64,000 nucleotides of DNA from Paraburkholderia xenovorans LB400 (lineage in GTDB: Bacteria; Pseudomonadota; Gammaproteobacteria; Burkholderiales; Burkholderiaceae), in assembly GCF_000013645.1 (NCBI RefSeq), contig NC_007952.1, forward strand, positions 124,001-188,000, read 5' to 3'. The position numbers and the translations under genes are program-made. Position 1 is the first letter of the stretch, and every line of letters starts with the position of its first letter. Below, piece by piece: positions 7,774 through 17,406 of the stretch. Under the pieces are notes generated by a model, which made no database searches, was not told the DNA's origin, and saw only the letters and a program-made list of their open reading frames with translations.

Positions 7774-10700
7774 ATGAATAAGTCGTACATCAGCGTCTGG
7801 AATGACGCTTCAGGAACGTGGGTGGCTGCGCCCGAAACTGCCAGGACGCACAGCGGTACGGGCGCTGTATCGTCTTGCACGATTTCGTCCGCAAGTGATT
7901 CCGCGAGCCGTCAGGCAGCACCGTTCAAGGCTGCGTTCATGCCGATTGCAATGGCAATAGGCGTGGCGATGCTGCCGGGCACGGCAGCTGCCCAGGCGGT
8001 CACGGGGAATGGCGGCCTTGAGCTATGCCCCGCAGGCGTGGGAGGCATAGGGTCGTCGTGGGGACCGTTGTCGAGCGCCGTCGGTATCATGAGCTGCGCG
8101 CCTATGGGCGGCGGCGATACTAGCGGCGACGGCATGTCGTTCTCGCTGAATAACGCGGCTTCTACCGACGGTGCGTGGGGTTTCAACAGTGGCCAGATCA
8201 CTGCCCGCGTAACAGGCTATCAGGATGGCCACCTCGAGCTCGCGGCCGAGAAAGGCATCTATATGGTCAACGATGTCAACATGAGCGGCAATAAGATCAG
8301 CTCACTGGCGCCGGGCGACGTATCGTCGAAGAGCACGGACGCGGTGAACGGCTCTCAGGTGTATCAGTACACGCGCTATTTCAAGGCCAATTCGCCGTCG
8401 AGCGACCCGTCGACCGACGCCCGCGCGATCGGAACGAGCTCGGTTGCTTCCGGGCCGTCGTCGCTCGCCATTGGCAAGAATTCCAGCGCGTACGGCGCAA
8501 ACACTTCCGCTATCGGTACCAATTCGGTCGCACTGGGCGCCGGCTCGGTTGCCAGCCGCAATGACGCTGTTTCGGTCGGCTACCTGTCGGCGGACGGTAC
8601 TTCGCAGTACACGAGACAGATCGTCAACGTGACCGCGGGCGCCGCGGGTACGGACGCGGTCAACGTCAACCAGTTGAATGCGGCGATCGCGAGCGTCAGC
8701 GGCGGCGGCAGCGGCGATCTCGCGCCCAACGCCGTGACGTACGACACCTCTGCGTCGACCCTGATCACGCTCAAGGGCGCGAGCGGCACCAAAATCACGA
8801 ACCTGACGGCCGGCGATATCTCGTCGATCTGGAGTACGGATGCAGTGAACGGTTCGCAGCTGTACCAGACGAACCAGAATGTGACGAACGTCGCCAATAA
8901 CGTTGCGAACGTATCGGGCAATCTTGCCAATGTGACGAACATCGTCAACAACATCGTGAACAACGGCATTGCGGGCTCACCGCTCGTGGTGACCTACGAC
9001 ACCTCGGCTCGCGACACGGTCACGCTCGGCGGCACGGACCACACGGCGGCGGTCAAGCTCACGAACGTGGCGCCTGGCGACATTTCGTCGGCCTCGAGCA
9101 CCGACGCGGTGAACGGCGCGCAGCTGTACGCGACGAACCAGAACGTCAGCGCGCTGGCAAGCAATGTCGGTGACATTGTGGTGAATCTCTACAACCGCGG
9201 CGCCAAGTACTTCCACACGAATTCCTCGCTGGCCGATTCGTCGGCAATCGGCACGAATGCGGTGGCGATCGGCGGAGCGGCGATCGCGTCGGCGGACAAC
9301 TCGGTGGCGCTGGGTGCCAACTCGGTGGCGAACCGTGCGAACGCGGTGTCGGTCGGTGCGGCCGGTACGGAACGCCAGATCATCAATGTGGCAAACGGTA
9401 CGGGTGCGACCGACGCCGTCAACCTGCAGCAGTTGCAGGCAGTGGCTGCAAGCATCAGCAGCGGCGCGGTGACGGGCAGCTTCGTTGCCTATGACGACTC
9501 GACCAAGGGCTCGGTCACGCTGAAGGGGGCGAGCGGATCGACGATCACGAATCTGAAGGCAGGTGCACTGACGGCGTCGAGCGTGGATGCGGTGAACGGC
9601 AGCCAGCTGTATCAGACCAACGCGAACGTGGCGAACGTCGCCGGCAATCTCGCCAATGTCGCGGGTAACGTGACGTATGTGACCAACACCGTCAACAATA
9701 TTGAAAACGGTGGCGGCATCAAATATTTCCACGCGAATTCGTCGTTGGCCGATTCGTCGGCAGCGGGTGCGGATGCGGTGGCGATCGGCGGTGCAGCCAA
9801 TGCTTCGGCAGTCAACTCGGTAGCGCTGGGTGCGAATTCCGTGGCGAACCGTGCGAACGCGGTCTCGGTGGGCGCGCTCAATGCTGAACGCCAGATCATC
9901 AATGTCGCGGCGGGCACGCAAAACACCGACGCGGTGAACGTGGCGCAGATGAATACGGCAATCGCCAATGCGTCGATGAGCGGCGGTGGTTCGCCTGACG
10001 CGGTTGTTTATGATTCGTCCTCGCACAATATCCTGACGCTGGGCGGCGTCGCGGCTTCGGCCCCGGTTGCGCTGACGAATGTGGCGGCTGGCCAGATCGT
10101 GTCGGGCAGCTCCGACGCGGTGAACGGCGGTCAGTTGTACAACGTGGCGAACAGCGTGGCCGCTGCGCTGGGCGCCGGCTCCACGGTCAACAAGGACGGC
10201 ACGGTTTCGGCGCCGGGTTACACCATCAGCGGCTCGACTTACGGCAATGTGGGTGACGCGCTGAACGCGCTCAACACGGCCGCCGGCGATCTGGTCAGCG
10301 CGGCGAAATACGTCAAGGTGGTCTCATCGGCGGCTGCAGCATCGGCAAGCGGTAGCGAATCCGTTGCTATCGGCGGCAACGCAATGGCGACCGGCTCCAA
10401 CTCGCTGGCGATCGGCGCAGGCGCGACCGCGAAGTACAACAATTCGACGGCGATCGGCGTGAACGCCATCACGGACGCAGCGAATACGGTGTCGGTCGGT
10501 GCTCGCGGCGCGGAAATGCGCATCACGCACGTCGCTAACGGTATCAACGACACCGACGCGGCCACGGTGGCCCAACTCAGTGCGCTCCAGTCCAAACTTC
10601 TGCAGACCACGCAGCAGAGCAGCGGCGTGAAGTCCTTGCTGCTGGGCGCTGCGGTACCGGTGACGAGCTATATCGCAGTGAGCTCGAACGTGACCGGCGG

Positions 10701-13700
10701 CGGCAGCACATCCGCTTCGAGCGACCTGAACGCAATGGCTATCGGTCCGGTAGCGGCCGCAACCGGTATCGGCGCGCTGGCCGTAGGCTCGGGCTCCGCT
10801 GCCGGCAGCAACGCTTCCACGGCAGTCGGCACGGGCGCGGGCGTGGCCTCGGTGAACTCGACCGCAATCGGCTACAGCGCAACAATCGGCGCCAATTCGG
10901 CCAATTCGCTGGCGATCGGTTACAACTCGCGTGCGCAAGCAACCAACTCAATGGCACTCGGCTCATTTGCCAGCGCCACGAGCGCCGGCTCGGTCGTGAT
11001 TGGGTACAACGCCTTTGTCAACCAGGCCGCCACGAACGGCATGGCACTGGGTCTGAATGCGTCGGTGAGCGCCGCGAATGGCGTCGCGATCGGCTACAAC
11101 TCGATCGCGGATCGGGCCAACGCTGTGTCGGTGGGCAGCTCGAGCCAGCAGAATCAGATTATCTACGTGGCAGCCGGCACGAACGGCACTGACGCGGTGA
11201 ACGTCAACCAGTTGTCGGGCGTGACTTCGATCATCGGTGGCGGCGCCGCCGTGAACCCTGACGGCACGATCAAGAAGCCGAGTTTCGCGATTGGCGGCCA
11301 GACCTACACCGACGTCGGCTCGGCTATCAACGCGGCGGTATCGGGTGGCACGGCCAACGGCGTGCAATACGATACGTCGGCGCGGACCAAGGTGACGCTC
11401 GGCGGCACGGGTGCGACGACCGCGGTGACGCTCTCGAACGTGGCTAACGGCGTGGCGAACAACGACGCAGTCAACGTGACGCAGCTCCAGGCTATGGGCG
11501 CGACGATCGGCACCAGCGGTGTGGTGACGAACAGTTTCGTGGCCTATGACGACACGACGCAAGGCAAGATTTCGCTGAAGGGCACGGGCGGCACGACGAT
11601 CACGAACGTGAAGGCAGGGGCGTTGTCGTCCGCGAGCCTGGACGCGGTGAACGGCAGCCAGCTGTACCAGACCAACGCGAACGTGGCGAACGTCGCGGGC
11701 AATGTGGCGAACGTGACCAACGTGGTGAACAACATCACCAACGGCGGCGGCATCAAGTACTTCCACGCCAATTCCACGCTGGCCGATTCATCGGCAACCG
11801 GTACGAACTCGGTGGCGATCGGCGGCGCGGCGAGCGCGACGGCGGCCAACTCGGTGGCGCTGGGTGCGAACTCGGTGGCTGGCCGTGCGAACGCGGTGTC
11901 GGTGGGCGCGGTTGGTTCGGAACGCCAGATCATCAACGTGGCGAACGCGACGAACGGTACCGACGCGGTGAACCTGCAGCAGTTGCAGGCAATGGGCGCG
12001 AACGTCAACAGCAGCGGCGTGGTGACGAACAGCTTCGTGGCGTACGACGACACGAGCAAGGGCAAGGTCACCCTTGGCGGCTCGGGCTTCACGAAGGCAG
12101 TGACGCTGACGAACGTGGCGAACGGCGTTGCGAACGCAGACGCAGTGAACATGGCCCAGCTCAAGGCAATGGGCGGCACGATCGACAGTAGCGGCAATGT
12201 GACCAATGCATTCGTGGCCTATGACGACACGAGCAAAGGCAAGGTCACCCTTGGCGGCGCGGGTTCGACGAAGGCAGTGGCGCTGACGAACGTGGCGAAC
12301 GGCGTTGCGAACGCAGACGCAGTGAACATGGCCCAGCTCAAAGCAATGGGCGGCACGATCGACAGTAGCGGCAATGTGACCAATGCATTCGTGGCCTATG
12401 ACGACACGAGCAAGGGCAAGGTCACCCTTGGCGGCGCGGGTTCGACGAAGGCAGTGGCGCTGACGAACGTGGCGAACGGCGTTGCGAACGCAGACGCAGT
12501 GAACATGGCCCAGCTCAAGGCAATGGGCGGCACGATCGACAGCAGCGGCAATGTGACCAACGCATTCGTGGCCTATGACGACACGAGCAAAGGCAAGGTC
12601 ACCCTTGGCGGCGCGGGTTCGACGAAGGCAGTGGCGCTGACGAACGTGGCGAACGGCGTTGCGAACGCAGACGCAGTGAACATGGCCCAGCTCAAGGCAA
12701 TGGGCGGCACGATCGACAGCAGCGGCAACGTGACCAACGCATTCGTGGCGTATGACGACACGACGCTTGGCAAGATCTCGCTGAAGGGCACGGGCGGCAC
12801 GACGATCACGAACGTGAAGGCAGGCGCGTTGTCGTCCACGAGCCTCGACGCGGTGAACGGCAGCCAGCTGTACCAGACCAACGCGAACGTGGCGAACGTC
12901 GCGGGCAATGTGGCGAATGTCGCGGGCAATGTGGCGAACGTGACCAACGTGGTGAACAACATCACCAACGGCGGCGGCATCAAGTACTTCCACGCCAATT
13001 CCACGCTGGCCGACTCGTCGGCAACGGGTGCGAACTCGGTGGCGATCGGCGGCGCGGCGAGCGCGACGGCGGCCAACTCGGTGGCGCTGGGTGCGAACTC
13101 GGTGGCTGGCCGTGCGAACGCAGTGTCGGTGGGCGCGGCCGGTTCGGAGCGCCAGATCATCAACGTGGCGAACGCAACGAACAGTACCGACGCGGTGAAC
13201 CTGCAGCAATTGCAGGCAATGGGTGCGAACGTCAACAGCAGCGGTGTGGTGACGAACGCATTCGTATCGTACGACGACACCAGCAAGGGTAAGGTGACCC
13301 TTGGCGGCTCGGGCTCGACGAAGGCCGTCTCGCTGACCAATGTGGCCGCCGGCGTGGCGAGCGCAGATGCAGTGAATATGGGCCAGCTCAAGCAGATGGG
13401 CGCGACTGTCGACACCAGCGGCAATGTGACGAACAGCTTCGTGGCCTATGACGACACGACGCTCGGCAAGATCTCGCTGAAGGGTACGGGCGGCACGACG
13501 ATTACCAACGTGAAGGCGGGGGCGCTGACGTCCGCGAGCCTCGACGCGGTGAACGGCGGTCAGTTGTACCAGACCAATGCGAACGTGGCGAACGTGGCCG
13601 GCAACTTGACGAACCTGACCAACGTGGTGAACAACATCACCAGCGGCGGCGGTATCAAGTACTTCAACGCGAAATCGACGCTGGCCGACTCGTCGGCAAC

Positions 13701-16700
13701 CGGTACGAACTCGGTGGCGATCGGCGGTGCGGCTAACGCGTCGGCAACCAATTCGGTGGCGCTGGGTGCGAATTCGGTGGCGGGCCGTGCGAACGCGGTG
13801 TCGGTGGGTGCGGCCGGCTCGGAGCGCCAGATCATCAACGTGGCGAATGCGACGAACAGTACCGACGCGGTGAACCTGTCGCAGCTGCAGGCAATGGGCG
13901 CGAACGTCAACAGCAGCGGCGTGGTGACGAACAGCTTCGTGGCGTATGACGACACCAGCAAGGGCAAGGTGACGTTTGGTGGTGCCGGCTCGACAGCGCC
14001 GGTGTTGCTGACGAACCTCGCCGCCGGCGCGGTTACCTCGACGAGCAGCGACGCCATCAATGGCTCGCAGCTGTACCAGACGGCCGCCAGCATGGCTGGC
14101 GCACTGGGCGGCGGCGCCGCGCTCGCCAAGGACGGCACGATCTCGGCACCGGCCTATGAGATCACCGGCTCCACGTACAACAACGTTGGCGATGCACTGG
14201 CTGCCGTCGATACCCAGCTTGGCGATATCAACACGAACTTCTCGACTAACCTGAAGTACGTGAAGATTATTTCGCAGAGCAATGCAGCACAGGCGAGCGG
14301 TAGCGAAGCCATTGCAATTGGCGGCAACGCAATGGCGACCGGCTCCAGCTCGCTGGCGATCGGCGCAGGCGCGACCTCGAAGTACGACAATTCGACAGCT
14401 ATCGGCGTGAACGCTTCCACGGATGCGCCTAACACGGTGTCGGTCGGTGCCCGTGGTGCGGAAATGCGTATCACGCACGTTGCTAACGGTATCAACGACA
14501 CCGACGCGGCCACGGTAGCCCAGCTCAGCGCGCTCCAGTCCAAGCTTCTGCAGACCACACAGCAAAGCGGTGTGAAGTCGCTGCTGTTGGGTGCGGTACC
14601 GGTGACGAACTACATTGCCGTTAGCCAGAACGTGACTGGCGGAGGGTCCACGTCCGCTTCGAACGACCTGAACGCAATGGCGATTGGCCCGCTGGCAGCG
14701 GCAAGTGGCGTCGGCGCGCTGGCTGTAGGCGCCGGCTCCATCGCCGGCAGCGATGCTTCCACGGCAGTCGGCACGGGAGCGGCCGTAGGCTCGGTGAATT
14801 CGACGGCAATCGGTTATAGCGCGTCGGTCGGTGTCAATTCGGCCAACTCGCTGGCAATCGGCTACAACTCGCGAGCCCAGGCACTCAACTCGCTGGCAAT
14901 CGGCACGGAAGCGAGCGCCACGAGCGCAGGCTCCATCGCGATCGGCTACGGCGCGTTCCTCAACCCGTCCGCCACGAACAGCATGGCGCTGGGTCTGAAC
15001 TCGTCGGTGAGCGCAGCGAATGCCGTCGCAATCGGCTACAACGCGGTTGCTGACCGCGCGAACGCGGTCTCGGTGGGTAGCAGCAAGCAGCAGAGCCAGA
15101 TCATCAACGTCGCGGCCGGTACGGCGAATACCGACGCGGTGAACCTGGGTCAGATGAATGCTGCAATCAATGCTGTTGCCGGCGGCGGCTCGCCTAACGC
15201 TGTCGTCTATGACACGTCGGCGCACATGTCGGTGACGCTGGGCAGCGCAGGCACGCCGGTGAAGGTGTCGAACGTGGCCAACGGCGTGGCGAACAACGAC
15301 GCGGTGAACGTGGCGCAGCTTACGGCTATGGGCGGCACCATCAACAGCAGCGGCGTGGTGACGAACAGCTTCGTGGCGTACGACGACACGACCAAGGGTT
15401 CGATCACGCTGAAGGGTGCGAGCGGCACGACGATCACGAACGTGAAGGCGGGCAGCTTGACGGCCAACAGCACGGACGCGATCAACGGTGGCCAGTTGTA
15501 TCAGACCAACGCAAACGTCGCGAACCTGGCTGCTAACGTTGCCAACATCACCGGCAACGTGACCAACACGGTCAACAACATCGTCAACGGCGGCGGCATC
15601 AAGTATTTCCACGCCAATTCGACGCTGGCCGATTCGTCGGCAACCGGTACGGACTCGGTGGCGATCGGCGGCGCGGCCAACGCGACGGCGGCCAACTCGG
15701 TGGCGCTGGGTGCGAACTCGGTGGCTGGCCGTGCGAACGCGGTGTCGGTGGGTGCGGTGGGTGCGGAACGCCAGATCATCAACGTGGCGAACGCAACCAA
15801 CAGTACCGACGCGGTGAACCTGTCGCAGTTGCAGGCAATGGGCGCGAACGTCAACAGCAGCGGTGTGGTGACGAACGCATTCGTCGCGTACGACGATTCG
15901 ACCAAGGGTAAGGTCACGTTGGGTGGCGTCGGGTCTTCCATGCCGGTCACGCTCGCGAACGTTGCAGAAGGCCAGGTTACGTCGACCAGCAAGCAGGCCA
16001 TTAACGGTTCGCAACTGTACGGTACGGCAAACAGCGTGGCGTCGGCGCTGGGTGGTACTTCGTCTGTTGGATCGAACGGTAACGTCACTGCTGCCTTCTC
16101 GCTGGATGGCAAGACGTACAACAGTGTCGCTACGACAATGGACGCGTTGAACGCCAAGATCGCAACGGGATCGACGGACGGCGTTGTGTACGACACGTCG
16201 GCACATAACAAGTTGACGCTCGGCGGAGTCAATGCCACCACGCCGGTGACGGTTGCAAACGTCGCCGCCGCGACGAGCGACGATCAGGCAGTGAACCTTG
16301 CGCAATTGAAGGCCGCTGGTTTGAACGTCGATACGTCGGGTAACGTGACCAACTCGTTCGTCGCCTACGACAACACAACCAGGGGAACGGTGACCTTCAA
16401 TGCGGGCGGCGCGCCGACCCAGTTGAAGAACGTGGCAGCCGGCACGGATTTGACCGACGCGGTCAACTTCGGCCAGATGCAATCGTATGTCGCGCAGAAC
16501 GGCGGCGGTGGCACGACGAACGGCGTTTCGTACGACGACTCGTTGCGGGGCAAGGTGACGCTGGGCGGCGTGGGTTCCACGACGCCGGTGACGCTGACCA
16601 ACGTGGCGGCCGGTTCGGCCGCGACGGATGCGGTCAACTACTCGCAGTTCTCGAGCCTCGAAAGTCAGGTGAACAACCTGGCGAACGGCGGCGCGGGCAG

Positions 16701-17310
16701 CACGACGTACGTCAACATCAACACCCCGGCTTCGGGCGGCACGGCAGCAGTGGCCTCCGGTTCGGACTCGATCGCGATCGGTAACGGTGCTTCGGCATCC
16801 GGTAGCGAGTCGATTGCAATCGGCAAGAACACGGTGACGACGGGCGACAACTCGGTCGCGATGGGTGCGGGCGCTTCGGCTCCGAACGCCAACGCGGTCG
16901 CGCTGGGTACGAACTCGACGACGGATCGCGACAACTCGGTGTCGGTGGGCTCCGCCGGTGCAGAGCGTCAGATTACCAACGTCGCAGCCGGTACGCAGGG
17001 CACGGACGCGGTCAACCTGAATCAGTTGAACAGTGCCATGGGCAATATGAGCAACTCGATCAACAACGTTGACCGTAACGCCGCCAAGGGTATCGCTTCG
17101 GCATCGGCGCTGAATATCGTTACGCCGTATCTACCGGGTCGTACCACGTTGAACGCGGGTGTCGCCAACTATCGCGGCTACCAGTCCGTTGGTCTGGGCG
17201 TGTCACGCTGGAATGAGAAAGGCACGATCAACTACAACCTGGGCGTGTCCACCTCGGGCGGTAATAGCACCATCGTTCGCGCTGGTATCGGTATCGTCCT
17301 CGGCAACTAG
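7774..17310 (+). CDS. Giant trimeric autotransporter adhesin (YadA/BpaA-like)
   Basis: A 3178-residue type Vc adhesin. The ATG at 7774 follows GGGGAA and gives an ESPR-type extended signal (MNKSYISVWNDASGTWVAAP), then a hydrophobic signal segment ending near TAAAQA at residue 75. Residues of about 150-3095 alternate YadA-head repeats (SVALGANSVA, AVAIGGAA) with neck/stalk motifs (TDAVNVxQL) and coiled-coil stretches (NVANVAGNVANV). The last 80 residues (from NNVDRNAAKGIA) are the YadA-type outer-membrane anchor, ending in VLGN instead of the usual aromatic residue. It should form trimeric surface fibres for adhesion. No frameshift is seen. A 177-bp tandem array and a long internal duplication lie within it, and a recent insertion sits 82 bp upstream. 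Confidence 0.96.
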   Translation: MNKSYISVWNDASGTWVAAPETARTHSGTGAVSSCTISSASDSASRQAAPFKAAFMPIAMAIGVAMLPGTAAAQAVTGNGGLELCPAGVGGIGSSWGPLSSAVGIMSCAPMGGGDTSGDGMSFSLNNAASTDGAWGFNSGQITARVTGYQDGHLELAAEKGIYMVNDVNMSGNKISSLAPGDVSSKSTDAVNGSQVYQYTRYFKANSPSSDPSTDARAIGTSSVASGPSSLAIGKNSSAYGANTSAIGTNSVALGAGSVASRNDAVSVGYLSADGTSQYTRQIVNVTAGAAGTDAVNVNQLNAAIASVSGGGSGDLAPNAVTYDTSASTLITLKGASGTKITNLTAGDISSIWSTDAVNGSQLYQTNQNVTNVANNVANVSGNLANVTNIVNNIVNNGIAGSPLVVTYDTSARDTVTLGGTDHTAAVKLTNVAPGDISSASSTDAVNGAQLYATNQNVSALASNVGDIVVNLYNRGAKYFHTNSSLADSSAIGTNAVAIGGAAIASADNSVALGANSVANRANAVSVGAAGTERQIINVANGTGATDAVNLQQLQAVAASISSGAVTGSFVAYDDSTKGSVTLKGASGSTITNLKAGALTASSVDAVNGSQLYQTNANVANVAGNLANVAGNVTYVTNTVNNIENGGGIKYFHANSSLADSSAAGADAVAIGGAANASAVNSVALGANSVANRANAVSVGALNAERQIINVAAGTQNTDAVNVAQMNTAIANASMSGGGSPDAVVYDSSSHNILTLGGVAASAPVALTNVAAGQIVSGSSDAVNGGQLYNVANSVAAALGAGSTVNKDGTVSAPGYTISGSTYGNVGDALNALNTAAGDLVSAAKYVKVVSSAAAASASGSESVAIGGNAMATGSNSLAIGAGATAKYNNSTAIGVNAITDAANTVSVGARGAEMRITHVANGINDTDAATVAQLSALQSKLLQTTQQSSGVKSLLLGAAVPVTSYIAVSSNVTGGGSTSASSDLNAMAIGPVAAATGIGALAVGSGSAAGSNASTAVGTGAGVASVNSTAIGYSATIGANSANSLAIGYNSRAQATNSMALGSFASATSAGSVVIGYNAFVNQAATNGMALGLNASVSAANGVAIGYNSIADRANAVSVGSSSQQNQIIYVAAGTNGTDAVNVNQLSGVTSIIGGGAAVNPDGTIKKPSFAIGGQTYTDVGSAINAAVSGGTANGVQYDTSARTKVTLGGTGATTAVTLSNVANGVANNDAVNVTQLQAMGATIGTSGVVTNSFVAYDDTTQGKISLKGTGGTTITNVKAGALSSASLDAVNGSQLYQTNANVANVAGNVANVTNVVNNITNGGGIKYFHANSTLADSSATGTNSVAIGGAASATAANSVALGANSVAGRANAVSVGAVGSERQIINVANATNGTDAVNLQQLQAMGANVNSSGVVTNSFVAYDDTSKGKVTLGGSGFTKAVTLTNVANGVANADAVNMAQLKAMGGTIDSSGNVTNAFVAYDDTSKGKVTLGGAGSTKAVALTNVANGVANADAVNMAQLKAMGGTIDSSGNVTNAFVAYDDTSKGKVTLGGAGSTKAVALTNVANGVANADAVNMAQLKAMGGTIDSSGNVTNAFVAYDDTSKGKVTLGGAGSTKAVALTNVANGVANADAVNMAQLKAMGGTIDSSGNVTNAFVAYDDTTLGKISLKGTGGTTITNVKAGALSSTSLDAVNGSQLYQTNANVANVAGNVANVAGNVANVTNVVNNITNGGGIKYFHANSTLADSSATGANSVAIGGAASATAANSVALGANSVAGRANAVSVGAAGSERQIINVANATNSTDAVNLQQLQAMGANVNSSGVVTNAFVSYDDTSKGKVTLGGSGSTKAVSLTNVAAGVASADAVNMGQLKQMGATVDTSGNVTNSFVAYDDTTLGKISLKGTGGTTITNVKAGALTSASLDAVNGGQLYQTNANVANVAGNLTNLTNVVNNITSGGGIKYFNAKSTLADSSATGTNSVAIGGAANASATNSVALGANSVAGRANAVSVGAAGSERQIINVANATNSTDAVNLSQLQAMGANVNSSGVVTNSFVAYDDTSKGKVTFGGAGSTAPVLLTNLAAGAVTSTSSDAINGSQLYQTAASMAGALGGGAALAKDGTISAPAYEITGSTYNNVGDALAAVDTQLGDINTNFSTNLKYVKIISQSNAAQASGSEAIAIGGNAMATGSSSLAIGAGATSKYDNSTAIGVNASTDAPNTVSVGARGAEMRITHVANGINDTDAATVAQLSALQSKLLQTTQQSGVKSLLLGAVPVTNYIAVSQNVTGGGSTSASNDLNAMAIGPLAAASGVGALAVGAGSIAGSDASTAVGTGAAVGSVNSTAIGYSASVGVNSANSLAIGYNSRAQALNSLAIGTEASATSAGSIAIGYGAFLNPSATNSMALGLNSSVSAANAVAIGYNAVADRANAVSVGSSKQQSQIINVAAGTANTDAVNLGQMNAAINAVAGGGSPNAVVYDTSAHMSVTLGSAGTPVKVSNVANGVANNDAVNVAQLTAMGGTINSSGVVTNSFVAYDDTTKGSITLKGASGTTITNVKAGSLTANSTDAINGGQLYQTNANVANLAANVANITGNVTNTVNNIVNGGGIKYFHANSTLADSSATGTDSVAIGGAANATAANSVALGANSVAGRANAVSVGAVGAERQIINVANATNSTDAVNLSQLQAMGANVNSSGVVTNAFVAYDDSTKGKVTLGGVGSSMPVTLANVAEGQVTSTSKQAINGSQLYGTANSVASALGGTSSVGSNGNVTAAFSLDGKTYNSVATTMDALNAKIATGSTDGVVYDTSAHNKLTLGGVNATTPVTVANVAAATSDDQAVNLAQLKAAGLNVDTSGNVTNSFVAYDNTTRGTVTFNAGGAPTQLKNVAAGTDLTDAVNFGQMQSYVAQNGGGGTTNGVSYDDSLRGKVTLGGVGSTTPVTLTNVAAGSAATDAVNYSQFSSLESQVNNLANGGAGSTTYVNINTPASGGTAAVASGSDSIAIGNGASASGSESIAIGKNTVTTGDNSVAMGAGASAPNANAVALGTNSTTDRDNSVSVGSAGAERQITNVAAGTQGTDAVNLNQLNSAMGNMSNSINNVDRNAAKGIASASALNIVTPYLPGRTTLNAGVANYRGYQSVGLGVSRWNEKGTINYNLGVSTSGGNSTIVRAGIGIVLGN
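10336..11210 (+). repeat. Internal adhesin duplication, copy 1
   Basis: This segment encodes SESVAIGGNAMATG through MRITHVANGINDTDAAT, the LLQTTQQS linker, a head block (NSTAIGYSA, SLAIGYNSRAQA) and the neck with NAVSVGSS. The same order recurs at 14280-15150 with high similarity and small indels. It is a head-stalk-head module copied about 3.95 kb apart. Confidence 0.85.
12046..12753 (+). repeat. Four tandem 177-bp units in the adhesin stalk
   Basis: Four nearly identical 177-bp units begin at 12046, 12223, 12400 and 12577, each coding 59 residues (DDTSKGKVTLGG to NAFVAY). The period is an exact multiple of three, so unit gain or loss keeps frame. Unit 1 is the most divergent (GSGFTKAVTL instead of GAGSTKAVAL), which suggests the array grew from the later units. 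Confidence 0.95.
14280..15150 (+). repeat. Internal adhesin duplication, copy 2
   Basis: Second copy of the head-stalk-head module at 10336-11210, again with MRITHVANGINDTDAAT, LLQTTQQS and SLAIGYNSRAQA. Small in-frame deletions are visible: TTQQSG versus TTQQSSG, and LLLGAVPV versus LLLGAAVPV. Confidence 0.85.
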
Positions 17311-17357
17311 GCAATGGCCGCAAGGCTTTGATTAGAGGCTCGAAACGTTAGCCGTCT

Positions 17358-17390
17358 GGGTCGCACGGGAAGTTTCCGTGCGACCCTCTT
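17358..17390 (+). terminator. Terminator after the adhesin gene
   Basis: An 11-bp perfect stem (GGGTCGCACGG and CCGTGCGACCC) with a 7-base loop, followed by TCTTT. It lies between the adhesin stop and the OmpA-like gene, only 17 bases before the latter's ATG, so it may attenuate rather than abolish downstream transcription. Confidence 0.7.
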
Positions 17391-17406
17391 TCCATGAGAA
17401 ACCGAC

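Noticed and set aside
8977-10026. 349-codon minus-strand frame in the adhesin
   Set aside because: Same Arg/His-rich shadow composition; a by-product of GC-rich repeats on the coding strand.
12046-12753. Regular repeats that could suggest a CRISPR-like array
   Set aside because: The 177-bp period, in-frame coding repeats and absence of unique spacers show protein-coding tandem repeats.
11788-16482. Very long open frame (1564 codons) on the minus strand inside the adhesin gene
   Set aside because: It mirrors the adhesin's repeats and codon bias, is an Arg/His/Val-rich shadow translation with no domain or ribosome site, and lies entirely antisense to a well-supported gene.
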